In this document: positions 51,560-59,800 of the stretch, one piece after another
Layout: each line of letters starts with the position of its first letter
How positions within the stretch are numbered: the stretch's first letter is position 1
Assembly (NCBI RefSeq): GCF_012035195.1
Contig: NZ_JAAVJH010000007.1
Span: forward strand, 81,313-145,312
DNA: 64,000 nucleotides
Source: Sphingomonas corticis
GTDB taxonomy: Bacteria; Pseudomonadota; Alphaproteobacteria; Sphingomonadales; Sphingomonadaceae
Direction: 5' to 3'
The notes under the pieces: generated by a model
Seen by the model: only the letters and a program-made list of their open reading frames with translations
The model's database searches: none
What the model was told of the DNA's origin: nothing
Position numbers and translations under genes: made by a program

Positions 51560-52254
51560 GACAAGTCTCCGAAGAAGGGGGCGGTCAGCGACAGCGCCTG
51601 CTGGCTCACCGGATCGTGGAAGCGCCCGCCCACCGGCGCACGCGCGAAGGCGGCCCATTGCCGCTGGCGGTTGAAGTGCGACTTCGCGAGCGCCTGGTCC
51701 TCTTCCAGCACAAAGTAGATGCCGTTCCACGCCGCCTCGAACCGCGCGCGCGGCATCGCCTGCACGCCGGTGGACGGATCGCCCAGCAGCACCTCGTCCC
51801 GGCTGACGCCCTTCACCACGACGAAGTGGCGGTAGTTCTTCACCGCGATCAGCGCGATTCCCGGCACGCCCGTCTCGGCGATCTTCGCCAGCGACACCTT
51901 GTAGCCGTCGGCGGAAAGCCCGCGGCTCGCCAGCCAGCGCTTCATGTCGAGCAGCGAGAAGCCGAGCCGCCGGATCTGCGCCTGGTCGCCCCTCGTCCAC
52001 ATGCCGCGGAATGCCGTCGTCTCGTCGACATCGAGATCGTAATGGTGCCGCAGCAGCGTCGCCAGCGCCGCCGAGCCGCACGAGAAATCGTACTTCTGCC
52101 GCACGACCCCGACGTAGCGGCGCTCGATCACCGAGGCGACCGGAAGCCGGAAATCACCTACCGCCGCCCCGCCCGTGACGAAGCGCGACGGCCCGCCGGG
52201 GGAGGTCGCGCAGCCCGCCGCGGCGAGCAGTAGCAGGGGACACCCGCGCGCCAT
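51556..52254 (-). CDS. C39-family peptidase lipoprotein (FapD-like)
   Basis: 232 residues from the ATG at 52254. A lipoprotein signal (LLLLAAAGC) places it at a membrane facing the periplasm. The papain-like C39 domain has the catalytic Cys in KYDFSCGSAALATLL, the His in NYRHFVVVKG and the Asp in LLGDPSTG, so the triad looks complete. Unlike bacteriocin exporters it is not fused to an ABC transporter; a stand-alone C39 domain is found in FapD of the functional-amyloid system, which is needed for fibril maturation. Two adjacent secreted proteins carry possible Gly-Gly-type cleavage sites. Confidence 0.82.
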   Translation of the reverse strand: MARGCPLLLLAAAGCATSPGGPSRFVTGGAAVGDFRLPVASVIERRYVGVVRQKYDFSCGSAALATLLRHHYDLDVDETTAFRGMWTRGDQAQIRRLGFSLLDMKRWLASRGLSADGYKVSLAKIAETGVPGIALIAVKNYRHFVVVKGVSRDEVLLGDPSTGVQAMPRARFEAAWNGIYFVLEEDQALAKSHFNRQRQWAAFARAPVGGRFHDPVSQQALSLTAPFFGDLS

Positions 52255-52265
52255 CGCCGCACCGT

Positions 52266-52589
52266 TCAAGGCGCCGGCGCCAGCGAGATGGTGACGTTCA
52301 TCGCCGCGTTGATCGCGACGTTGTTGCCGGTGTTGACGTTCAGGATCGACAGGCCGGACAGGTTCTGAAACGCCTGTCCGTCGATCCGCGCCTCGCCCGT
52401 CGACACGTTGTCGCCGACGCTGTTGCGGCTGACGCCCGCGGTCTGCACCGCGCTCGCCTGCTGCCGCGTATCCTCCCGCCCGGCCACGGTACCGAGCGCC
52501 TCTTCCGTCAGCGCCGCGCCGAACGGGGCCTGCTGGGCATGAGCGGTGGCGGGAAAGGCGACGAGGAGGAGGAGGAGGAACCTGCGCAT
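52266..52589 (-). CDS. Small secreted protein sharing the repeat protein's C-terminal motif
   Basis: 107 residues: signal peptide (MRRFLLLLLVAFPATAHAQ), then ALTEEALGTVAGRED, again reminiscent of a C39 leader (LxxEEL..V.G), then a short mature part. The C-terminus, GQAFQNLSGLSILNVNTGNN with VAINAAMNVTISL, matches GSAFQNFAGMQALNQNTGAG of the large repeat protein (AFQN-x-x-G-x-x-x-LN-x-NTG). This suggests a shared assembly domain, so it may be a minor subunit or nucleator like FapB. It lies 86 bp after the repeat gene, behind a hairpin, and starts the D-E-F block. Confidence 0.7.
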   Translation of the reverse strand: MRRFLLLLLVAFPATAHAQQAPFGAALTEEALGTVAGREDTRQQASAVQTAGVSRNSVGDNVSTGEARIDGQAFQNLSGLSILNVNTGNNVAINAAMNVTISLAPAP

Positions 52590-52606
52590 CGGGCATACTC
52601 CGGCAC

Positions 52607-52655
52607 GAGAGAAAACGTGGGCCCGCGACGACCGGGGGCAGATCGCCGCGGGCCC
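52607..52655 (-). terminator. Intra-operon hairpin terminator/attenuator
   Basis: Inverted repeat arms GGGCCCGCG (52619-52627) and CGCGGGCCC (52647-52655), 9 bp perfect with a 19-nt loop, followed on the minus strand by CGTTTTCTCTC (52616-52606). Located between the repeat-protein gene and the small secreted protein, it would lower expression of the assembly genes relative to the repeat protein. Confidence 0.55.
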
Positions 52656-52675
52656 GAAAGGTCGGCCGGAGAGGA

Positions 52676-53905
52676 TCAGAGGCCGACGTCGCCGGTGGAG
52701 GCCGCGACGGACACGCTCGCGTTCTGCGAGGCGCCGGCGCCGGTGTTCTGGTTCAGTGCCTGCATCCCGGCGAAGTTCTGGAAGGCACTGCCGCCGACGG
52801 AGAGCGAATTGTCCGCCGTGGTGCCGCCGTCGCGACCGCTGAAGGTCACGGTCACGCCGGTTACGTAGCTCGACAGCGTGGAACTGGCGACCACCGCGCC
52901 ATCGCCGAAGACGCCGCCGTTGCGCGCCCCGCCCGTGACGGACGAATTGTCGGTGGAGGAGCGATCCGCATTGTCGTTGTAGCTGTCCGCCACCTGCACC
53001 GACCGGTCCGAATTGTCGTTGTTGCTGTCGTTCACGGAACTGTCGTTGCCCGAATCGGCGACGGAGATCGTCGTATCCGTGGAATTGTCGTTGTTGCTGT
53101 CGCTGACGGAACTGTCGTTGCCGGAGTCCGCGGTATTGACCGAGCGATCCGAATTGTCGTTGCCGGAGTCGGCGGTGTTCACCGAGCGATCCGAATTGTC
53201 GTTGCCGCTGTCCGCGATGTTGGTCGACCGATCGGAATTGTCGTTGCCCGAATCCGCGACCGACGTGGTCGTGGTGGTGGTCGAATTGTCATTGCCGGAA
53301 TCGGCGACCGACAGGTTCGTCGTGGTGTTCGTCGAGTTGTCGGAATTGTCGTTGCCGCTGTCGGCGATCGACGTGTTCGTCGTTGTCGAGTTGTCGGTGT
53401 TGCCGCTGTCGGCGACGTTCGTCGAATTGTCGTTGTAGCTGCCGTTCACCGAACTGTCGTTGCCGGAATCGGCGGTCGACGTGTTCGTCGAGTTGTCGGA
53501 ACTGTCGTTGCCGCTGTCGGCGACGGACAGGTCCACCGAATTATCGGTGTTGTTGGTCGTCGTCGTCGTCCGGGTGGAATTGTCGTTGCCGCTGTCCGCG
53601 GTGGACGTGGTCGTCGAGTTGTCGGAGCTGTCGTTGCCGCTGTCCGCGATCGACGACGTGGTCGAATTGTCCGAACTGTCGTTGCCGCTGTCCGCGACGG
53701 CGGTGTTGCCGCTGTCGGCGATCGAGGTGTTGGTCGAATTGTCCGAACTGTCGGTGGTGCGGACCGAATTGTCGGTACTGGCATCGCCGAGCGCCGCGGT
53801 TTGGCCGGCGCCGGCGCTGTTCGTGGTGGTGGTGTCCTGCGCCACGGCCGGCACCGCGAACAGCAGCGCTGCGACCGAGCACGACGTGAAGAACTGGCTT
53901 TTCAT
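52676..53905 (-). CDS. Secreted Asp/Ser/Asn-rich repeat protein (FapC-like fibre candidate)
   Basis: 409 residues. The signal peptide ends near AVAQ (23). Residues 63-325 consist of about 15 degenerate repeats around ADSGND(N/S)S, in places exact 14-residue tandems (ADSGNDNSDRSVNT at 231-258). The region is nearly free of hydrophobic and aromatic residues, strongly acidic and very rich in Asn, Ser, Thr and Asp. A distinct C-terminal domain (about 326-409) has GVTVTFSGRDGG and the AFQNFAG...LNQNTG motif shared with the small secreted protein. Low-complexity Asn-rich repeats in a secreted protein beside a C39 peptidase and a coiled-coil pore suggest an extracellular fibre like FapC. No RTX calcium motif. 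Preceded by GAGAGGAAG. Confidence 0.75.
   Translation of the reverse strand: MKSQFFTSCSVAALLFAVPAVAQDTTTTNSAGAGQTAALGDASTDNSVRTTDSSDNSTNTSIADSGNTAVADSGNDSSDNSTTSSIADSGNDSSDNSTTTSTADSGNDNSTRTTTTTNNTDNSVDLSVADSGNDSSDNSTNTSTADSGNDSSVNGSYNDNSTNVADSGNTDNSTTTNTSIADSGNDNSDNSTNTTTNLSVADSGNDNSTTTTTTSVADSGNDNSDRSTNIADSGNDNSDRSVNTADSGNDNSDRSVNTADSGNDSSVSDSNNDNSTDTTISVADSGNDSSVNDSNNDNSDRSVQVADSYNDNADRSSTDNSSVTGGARNGGVFGDGAVVASSTLSSYVTGVTVTFSGRDGGTTADNSLSVGGSAFQNFAGMQALNQNTGAGASQNASVSVAASTGDVGL
52931..53719 (-). repeat. Degenerate 30-60-bp coding repeats of the fibre candidate
   Basis: The DNA repeats the block GTCGTTGCCG/C-GAATTGTC about 15 times (read on the plus strand), encoding ADSGND(N/S)S units. 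Two neighbouring 42-bp units at 53132-53215 differ at only a few bases. Codon choice varies between GAC/GAT and TCG/TCC, so the array is not a very recent expansion throughout. Prone to length change by slippage or recombination. Confidence 0.85.
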
Positions 53906-54041
53906 CGAACGGCTTCCTCTCTGTTACGCCTCGCCTCCTTCTGGCCGCGTTGGGCCTGGACGATGCGGCGCCGGGGGCGGCACGTCTCGTTAATCGCTTG
54001 TTCACGTTTCGGTATCTGCCCCGATGTGAGGATTATCGACG

Positions 54042-54055
54042 CCCCCGCATGGGGG
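54042..54055. promoter_or_regulatory. CCCCC-N4-GGGGG palindrome upstream of the repeat-protein gene
   Basis: CCCCCGCATGGGGG with flanking TAG lies 137 bp before the repeat-protein ATG and 12 bp after the luxR stop. On the minus strand it reads CTACCCCC-ATG-CGGGGG, similar to TACCCC-type targets of LuxR/NarL-family regulators. No T-run follows, so an operator is likelier than a terminator. The gap 53906-54067 holds no other gene. Confidence 0.42.
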
Positions 54056-54067
54056 TAGTGGCCAGGC

Positions 54068-55174
54068 TCAGACGAGGGTGGCGGCCATGGCGCCGGCGGC
54101 GCCTGCGCCGCGCGTGCGCACCGTGCTCTTCAGCATCAGCCACACCAGCTCGGCCTGCCGGTTGGTGTCGGTCTTGAGGAAGATCTGCTTGAGGTACGAC
54201 CGCGCGGTCATCTCGCGCACCCGCATCGCCGCGGCGGCGGCGGCCAGGCTGACCCCGTCCGCCAGCAGGCAGGTCAGCCGCGTTTCCACCGGCGACAGGC
54301 CATAGAGCTTGCACGCCGGTTCGATCAGCGCGGCGAGATCCTCCTCCGGATCGAAGAGATAGACGATCGCGGCCGGCGCATCCGCGTCGTCGGCAACACC
54401 CGCCGCCTGCGCCGCCACCACCGCCGCCATCAGCGGCCGTCGCGCGGTACGGGGCAGCGCCACCACGGGTGCGGCGGCATCGGGAACCTCGGCGCTGATG
54501 ACGTGCTCCACCGCCGCGTGCAGTTTCAGCGTGTCGGCCAGCGTCGCACCGCCCAGCATGGCGCCGCGCATGCGCAAGCCGTCCCCTTGCGCGATCAGCG
54601 CGCGGGCCGCGGCGTTGGCGAAGGTCGGCATCCCGCGCGCGTCGACCAGCACCACGCCGATGTCGGCGCGGTCGATCGCGCGGGTCAGCGCGCGCACCCG
54701 CGCCTGCGCCCGGCGGCGCTGCCACCACGCGCGGGCGAACGGTTGCAGCAGCGGCTGGAGCCGGGCGGAGGCGACCCGCGCCTGCGCCCGCGTCGTCTCG
54801 CTGAAGCGCCGGAAAACGGTGCGCACCGTGATCGTCCCGCCGCTCGCCGGCACGCTGGTGGTCAGCATCGCCGCGCCCGCCTCGCCCGCCAGCGCGAGCC
54901 ACTCCGGTCCGGCGCCCGCCTCGCCCAGGCTGGCATCGCGCGCCGCGTCGCAGGCGCCGTCGCTGAACAGCACCACCGCTTCTCCGCGCTCTCCCCGCTG
55001 CGTGATGAGGATGCCGTCGGCGGAGAAATCGCGCAGGATCTCCGACATCATGACGGACAGGTGATCGTCGTCGTCCTCGGCGGGGGGGGCGGGTGTTGAC
55101 GCCATTGCGGACGGGGTCTCGGGCGCGGACGGGATCGGTCGAAACGCCGGCCGCGCGCTGCTGCTCCGCATCAT
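54068..55174 (-). CDS. LuxR-type transcriptional regulator with PAS-like domain
   Basis: 368 residues from the tandem ATG at 55174 after a G-rich ribosome site; an alternative start is 55105. The N-terminal part is acidic and unassigned. A PAS-like segment (about 165-230; ADIGVVLVDARGMPTFANAA) precedes the C-terminal LuxR HTH (about 295-355; LYGLSPVETRLTCLLADGVS and REMTARSYLKQIFLKTDTNR). No receiver domain, so it is not a classical response regulator. It lies directly upstream of the repeat-protein gene in the same direction and is the likely regulator of the fibre locus, perhaps through the CCCCC-N4-GGGGG palindrome. Confidence 0.82.
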   Translation of the reverse strand: MMRSSSARPAFRPIPSAPETPSAMASTPAPPAEDDDDHLSVMMSEILRDFSADGILITQRGERGEAVVLFSDGACDAARDASLGEAGAGPEWLALAGEAGAAMLTTSVPASGGTITVRTVFRRFSETTRAQARVASARLQPLLQPFARAWWQRRRAQARVRALTRAIDRADIGVVLVDARGMPTFANAAARALIAQGDGLRMRGAMLGGATLADTLKLHAAVEHVISAEVPDAAAPVVALPRTARRPLMAAVVAAQAAGVADDADAPAAIVYLFDPEEDLAALIEPACKLYGLSPVETRLTCLLADGVSLAAAAAAMRVREMTARSYLKQIFLKTDTNRQAELVWLMLKSTVRTRGAGAAGAMAATLV

Positions 55175-55655
55175 CCCCCCCGTCCAACTTCTCAGGTCAG
55201 GCCGGCGAAACCCTTCGGTTATCGATAATGATCCCGCGCCATCGTGAATAAATCCGTCGACGGATGAAGATCAACGGAGCAAATCTACAAAAGCGGCAAC
55301 ATATAACCTGGGTTACGAACTCCGGATCATAGAATACGTCGCAATTGTATATTTCCGCCGCATTGGTCGTTTCCGGCGTCGGGTGGCCGTTGCGGAGCTC
55401 GGCTGATCGTAGATCGAGGTCGGGATCGTGCCACTCGACTCGCGATGCCAGAGAACGCCGCGTCGATGCGTCCGGCGGCCATCGTGGTGGGGGGATTTGA
55501 CCGGCCGATGAAGCCAGCGGCCGTGGCCCGTCTGCTCGACGAAGACGGGGATACCTGCGGCCAAGCCGAGGCCGGCTGCTCCATGCTCCACGCGACTGGC
55601 GGCGACCAGCTTACGGTCTTCGACGAGGCAGCGTCATGTTCGGAAGGACGGGAAA
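55175..55655. other. Non-coding junction region left of the island
   Basis: Between luxR and the tRNA fragment, 480 bp with a lower-GC stretch (55,200-55,380). The short frames in both directions have no recognisable domain, ribosome site or family resemblance. It may hold the luxR promoter and remnants of earlier integration events. Confidence 0.5.
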
Positions 55656-55703
55656 TGGTGGAGCCGAGGGGGATCGAACCCCTGACCTTCGCAATGCCAT
55701 TGC
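55656..55703 (-). other. 3' fragment of tRNA-Ala(GGC): likely integration (att) site
   Basis: Read on the minus strand, the 48 nt give an anticodon loop ATGGCAT (anticodon GGC), a variable loop, the T-arm AGGGG-TTCGATC-CCCCT, acceptor strand CGGCTCC, and ACCA. U at position 70 fits the G3-U70 pair of tRNA-Ala. The 5' half (acceptor strand, D-arm, 5' anticodon stem) is missing: the preceding sequence is unrelated. This is the classic residue left where a tyrosine recombinase inserts an element into a tRNA 3' end. Confidence 0.82.
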
Positions 55704-55745
55704 TCAAATAACTCGCTCTTTTGTTGATTTTGCACGGTTTTCTGG

Positions 55746-55806
55746 TGCGATACCAGCAAGAACAGGTTAGGAACATCGCCGTTCTGCGATACCGCTGCGA
55801 TACCAG
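55746..55806. repeat. Three direct repeats of TGCGATACC beside the att fragment
   Basis: Copies at 55746-55756 (TGCGATACCAG), 55785-55793 and 55796-55806 (TGCGATACCAG). Their closeness to the att site suggests arm-type binding sites for a recombinase. The stretch 55704-55912 contains no supported gene. Confidence 0.4.
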
Positions 55807-55912
55807 GTTTGAACAAGAACGCCGTCATCTCCAGGGACGCTGCATTCCACGCGCTGGCCTTGAGCCCCCCTCCTCTCGGGCATCCTGCGGGCTCCTTGGC
55901 ACCGGTTTGCAA

Positions 55913-56833
55913 CTAGATCACGCCATCCGGCTCGAGGCGGCACGGCGTTCCCGCGTCGGTCTCGATTTGCACCGTTGCGTGATCGATCCCGAACTGGTCG
56001 TGCAGCGCCGTGGCAAGATCGGCGGTGTAGGCGTCCCCCGGATAATCGCCGGGCATGAGCAGATGTACCGTGAGCGCGGTTTCGGTCGTGCTCAGCGGCC
56101 AGATGTGCAGATCGTGGATCGCCGCGACGCCCGGCCGCTGGCGAAGGAAGTCGGCGACTTCCTCTGTATCGAGACCCGGCGGGGTCGCTTGCAGCGACAT
56201 GTTCACCGAGTCCCGCAGCAGTCCCCAGGTGCCGATCGCGATGACGGCAACGATGACGAGGCTCGTTACCGGATCGATCCACGCCCAGCCCGTACGCGAG
56301 ATGATGAAACCCGCCACCACCACGCCGGCCGACACTGCGGCGTCGGCCACCATGTGGAGGAAAGCACCACGCACATTGAGGTCGCCCTTGCGGCCGCTGG
56401 CAAACAGCCAGGCGGTGACGCCGTTGATGACGATCCCAATGGCAGCCACGATCATCACGGTCGTGCCCGCGACGGGCGCGGGTTCGCTGAACCGGCGGAT
56501 CGCCTCAACTGCGATCACAGCGATCGCGACGAGGAGCAGCAGCGCATTGAGGAAGGCGGCCAGGATCGAGGAGCTGCGCAGGCCGTAGGTGTAGCGGGCG
56601 CTCGGTGACCGCTTCGCGAGTGTCGCCGCCCCCCAGGCGATCACCAGCCCGAGCACGTCGGACAGGTTGTGCGCGGCATCGGCGAGCAGCGCCATCGAGC
56701 CGGCGAGGATGCCGTACACCGCCTCGACGACGACGAAGCCGATGTTGAGCGCGGTACCGATCGCGAAGGCACGCCCGAAGCTCGCCGGGGCATGGCTATG
56801 GCCATGCCCCGCATGATCGTGATCGTGGCTCAC
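55913..56833 (-). CDS. czcD: Cation diffusion facilitator (CzcD/ZitB-like)
   Basis: 306 residues. A His-rich N-terminus (MSHDHDHAGHGHSHAP) precedes six transmembrane helices; the metal-site motifs are LLADAAHNLSDVLG (helix 2, HxxxD) and AFLHMVADAAVSAG (helix 5, HxxxD), followed by a cytoplasmic C-domain (GVAAIHDLHIWPLSTTETAL). It exports Zn/Co/Cd from cytoplasm to periplasm in exchange for protons. It overlaps the czcA stop by ATGA and is the last gene of the efflux operon. Confidence 0.92.
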   Translation of the reverse strand: MSHDHDHAGHGHSHAPASFGRAFAIGTALNIGFVVVEAVYGILAGSMALLADAAHNLSDVLGLVIAWGAATLAKRSPSARYTYGLRSSSILAAFLNALLLLVAIAVIAVEAIRRFSEPAPVAGTTVMIVAAIGIVINGVTAWLFASGRKGDLNVRGAFLHMVADAAVSAGVVVAGFIISRTGWAWIDPVTSLVIVAVIAIGTWGLLRDSVNMSLQATPPGLDTEEVADFLRQRPGVAAIHDLHIWPLSTTETALTVHLLMPGDYPGDAYTADLATALHDQFGIDHATVQIETDAGTPCRLEPDGVI

Positions 56834-59800
56834 GCGTGCGCTCCTGTAGGCACGATGCCCGGTTCGTCAGGGTCGATCGCCGCCGGGCGCCACCCGCCGA
56901 ACCGGGCGTAGAGCGTCGGCAGAACGAACAGGGTCAGCAGGGTCGCCGAGATCAGCCCGCCGATCACCACCGTGGCGAGCGGCTTCTGGACCTCCGCGCC
57001 CGCGCCGTGCCCTAGCGCCATCGGCACGAAACCGAGGCTCGCCACCAATGCGGTCATCGCAACGGGCCGCAGCCGGAGCAGCGCCCCTTCGCGCGCGGCC
57101 CGGGCGCGGTCCATGCCCTCTCGCATCAAGTCGTGGATGGAGGAGACCATCACCAGTCCGTTCAGCACCGCCACGCCCGACAGCGCGATGAAGCCGACCG
57201 CGGCCGAGATCGAGAACGGCATGCCCCTCAGCAGCAGCGCCAGGATGCCGCCGACCAGCGCCAGCGGCACGCCGGTGAAGACCAGCGCGGCGTCGCGCAC
57301 CGATCCGAGCGCCCCGTAGAGCAGCAGCATGATGACCGCGAAGCAGACCGGCACCACGATGGCGAGCCGCGACCGGGCGCTGGCCAGGTTCTCGAACTGG
57401 CCGCCCCAGGTCAGGTAGGTGCCGGCGGGCAACGCCACCTGTGCCGCGATCTTGGCCTGCGCCTCCTCGACGACACCGGCGACGTCGCGTCCGCGCACAT
57501 TGGCTTGGACGACCACGCGGCGCTTGCCGTTCTCTCGGCTGATCTGATTCGGCCCGTCTCCCAACCCGATTTCGGCCACGGAGGACAGCGGCACGAACGA
57601 TCCGCTCGCGGTCGGCACAGGAATCTGGCCGAGCGTCTGCAGATCGGCGCGCGCCGTCTCGCCGAGACGGATCACGACCGGGAAGCGGGCGTCGCCTTCG
57701 AAGATCACGCCCGCCTGTTTGCCGCCGACCGTCGCCGCGACGACGTCCTGGACGTCGCCGGCGGACACCCCGACCCGGGCCATCGCGTCCCGGTTGGGAC
57801 GGATGTCGAGGAGCGGCAGACCCTCGGTCTGTTCGACCCGGACATCGGCCGCACCGGGCACCTTGCGCAGCACCTCGGCGATCTGGACCGCGGTCGCGTT
57901 CATGCTGCCGAAGTCGTCGCCGAATACCTTCACCGCGATGTCGCCGCGCACGCCGGCGATCAGCTCGTTGAAGCGCATCTGGATCGGCTGGGTGATCTCG
58001 TAGCCGTTCCCGGCGATGGTCGAGACCTTCTTCTCGATCCGCTCGACCAGCTCCTCCTTGGGCAGGCTCGGATCGGGCCACTGGTCGCGCGGCTTGAGCA
58101 TCACGAAGGTGTCCGTGGCGTTGGGCGGCATCGGGTCGCTGGCGATCTCGGACGTGCCCGTCCGCGAGAAGGCATATTGCACCTCCGGCTCGCGGCTGAT
58201 CGTCTTCTCGACGGCGAATTGCATGCGCTGGCTCTGCTCGACCGAGGTGCCGGGCGGACGCCACGCCTGGACGAGGATGTCGCCCTCATCGAGCTGCGGC
58301 AGGAACTCCTGGCCGAGCGTCGTGAAGGCGAGCGCGGCGAGCGCGACCGCCGCGAGCGCGCCGCCCATGGTGAGGCTCGGGCGCCGCATCGCGGCATCGA
58401 GCCCCGGTTCGTAGCGGCGCTTGAGCCATGCCACGATCCGGCTTTCCTTTTCCTCGACCTTGCCGGCCAGGAACGCGGCGATGGCGGCCGGCACGAAGGT
58501 CAGCGACAGCACAAAGGCGAAGATGAGCGCGATGATGACGGTAAGCGCCATCGGCTCGAACATCTTGCCCTCCACGCCGGCGAAGGTGAGCAACGGCGCA
58601 TAGACGAGGATGATGATCGCCTGGCCATAGACAGACGGCCGGATCATCTCGCGCGCCGAGGCCGCCACGATCGCCAGCCGCTCCTTGAGCGGCAGGAGCC
58701 CTCCGGTCTCGTGCTGGCGAGCGCCGAGGTGACGGAGCGCATTCTCGACGATGATGACTGCGCCATCGACGATCAGGCCGAAGTCGAGCGCGCCGAGGCT
58801 CATCAGATTGGCCGAGACGCCGGCGCGCAGCATTCCCGTGGCGGTGAGCAGCATGGTGATCGGGATCACCATCGCCGCGATCAGTGCCGCCCGGAAATTG
58901 CCGAGCAGCGCGAACAGCACGACGATGACCAGCACAGCGCCTTCCGCGAGATTGCGCGCGACCGTCGCGATCGTGGAGTTCACGAGTTTGGTGCGGTCGA
59001 GCACCGGCTTGACCACGATGTCGGTGGGCAGCGAGCGCCCGATGGCCTGCAGCCTTTCACCGACGTTGGTCGCAACGGTGCGGCTGTTCTCGCCGATCCG
59101 CATGACCGCAGTGCCGACCACCACCTCATGGCCGTTCTCCGACGCCGAGCCGGTGCGGATCCCCTGCCCCGCCTTCACGCTGGCGACCTGGCTGAGAAGC
59201 ACGGGCACGCCCTCGCGGGTTGCGACCACGGTGCGCGACAGCTCGTCTGCGGTCCGAACCCGCGCATCCGAGCGGACGAACAGACCCTCGCCGTTCCGGT
59301 CGACGGTGCCCGCGCCGATGCTGGTGTTGCTGCGCTCGAGCGCAGTGGCGAGGTCCTGAACAGTGAGCCGCATCGAGGCCAGGCGCTGGAGGTCCGGGAT
59401 GACCAGATATTCGCGGTCGAAGCCGCCGAGCGAGTCCACGCCCGCGACCCCCTCGGTACCGCGGAGCTGCGGCGCGACGATCCACTCCTGGACAGTGTGG
59501 AGGAAGGTCGCCTTGTCGCGTTCGCTGACGAGGTGCTCGCCCTCGGGCGTGATGTAGCTGCCGTCGCGTTGGAGCCCGGGCTCGCCGTCACGGTGCTTCA
59601 CGCGGTTGAGTTCCTGATACTCGACCGTCCACATGAAGATGTCGCCGAGGCCGGTGGCGATCGGCCCCATCTCGGGCATCACGCCCTGTGGCAGGCGCTC
59701 TTCGGCCATTCGCATCCGCTCCGCGACCTGCTGGCGCGCGAAATAGATGTCCGTCTTGTCCGTGAAGACGGCGGTGATCTGGGCGAAGCCGTTGCGGTTG

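Noticed and set aside
52931..53719. Regular repeats considered as a CRISPR array or RTX calcium repeats
   Set aside because: The repeats lie within one open frame, have no constant spacer length and no cas genes. The protein lacks the GGxGxD nonapeptide of RTX proteins.
54042..54055. Rho-independent terminator of luxR
   Set aside because: The stem is only 5 bp and no T-tract follows on the minus strand; an operator fits better.
55656..55731. Intact tRNA-Ala gene
   Set aside because: Only the 3' half is present; no D-arm or 5' acceptor strand can be found next to it.
55327..55776. 149-codon minus-strand frame and 88-codon plus-strand frame over the tRNA fragment
   Set aside because: Their sequences include translated tRNA (RGSIPLGST; MVEPRGIEPLT), a common false-gene artefact. 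No domain or ribosome site.
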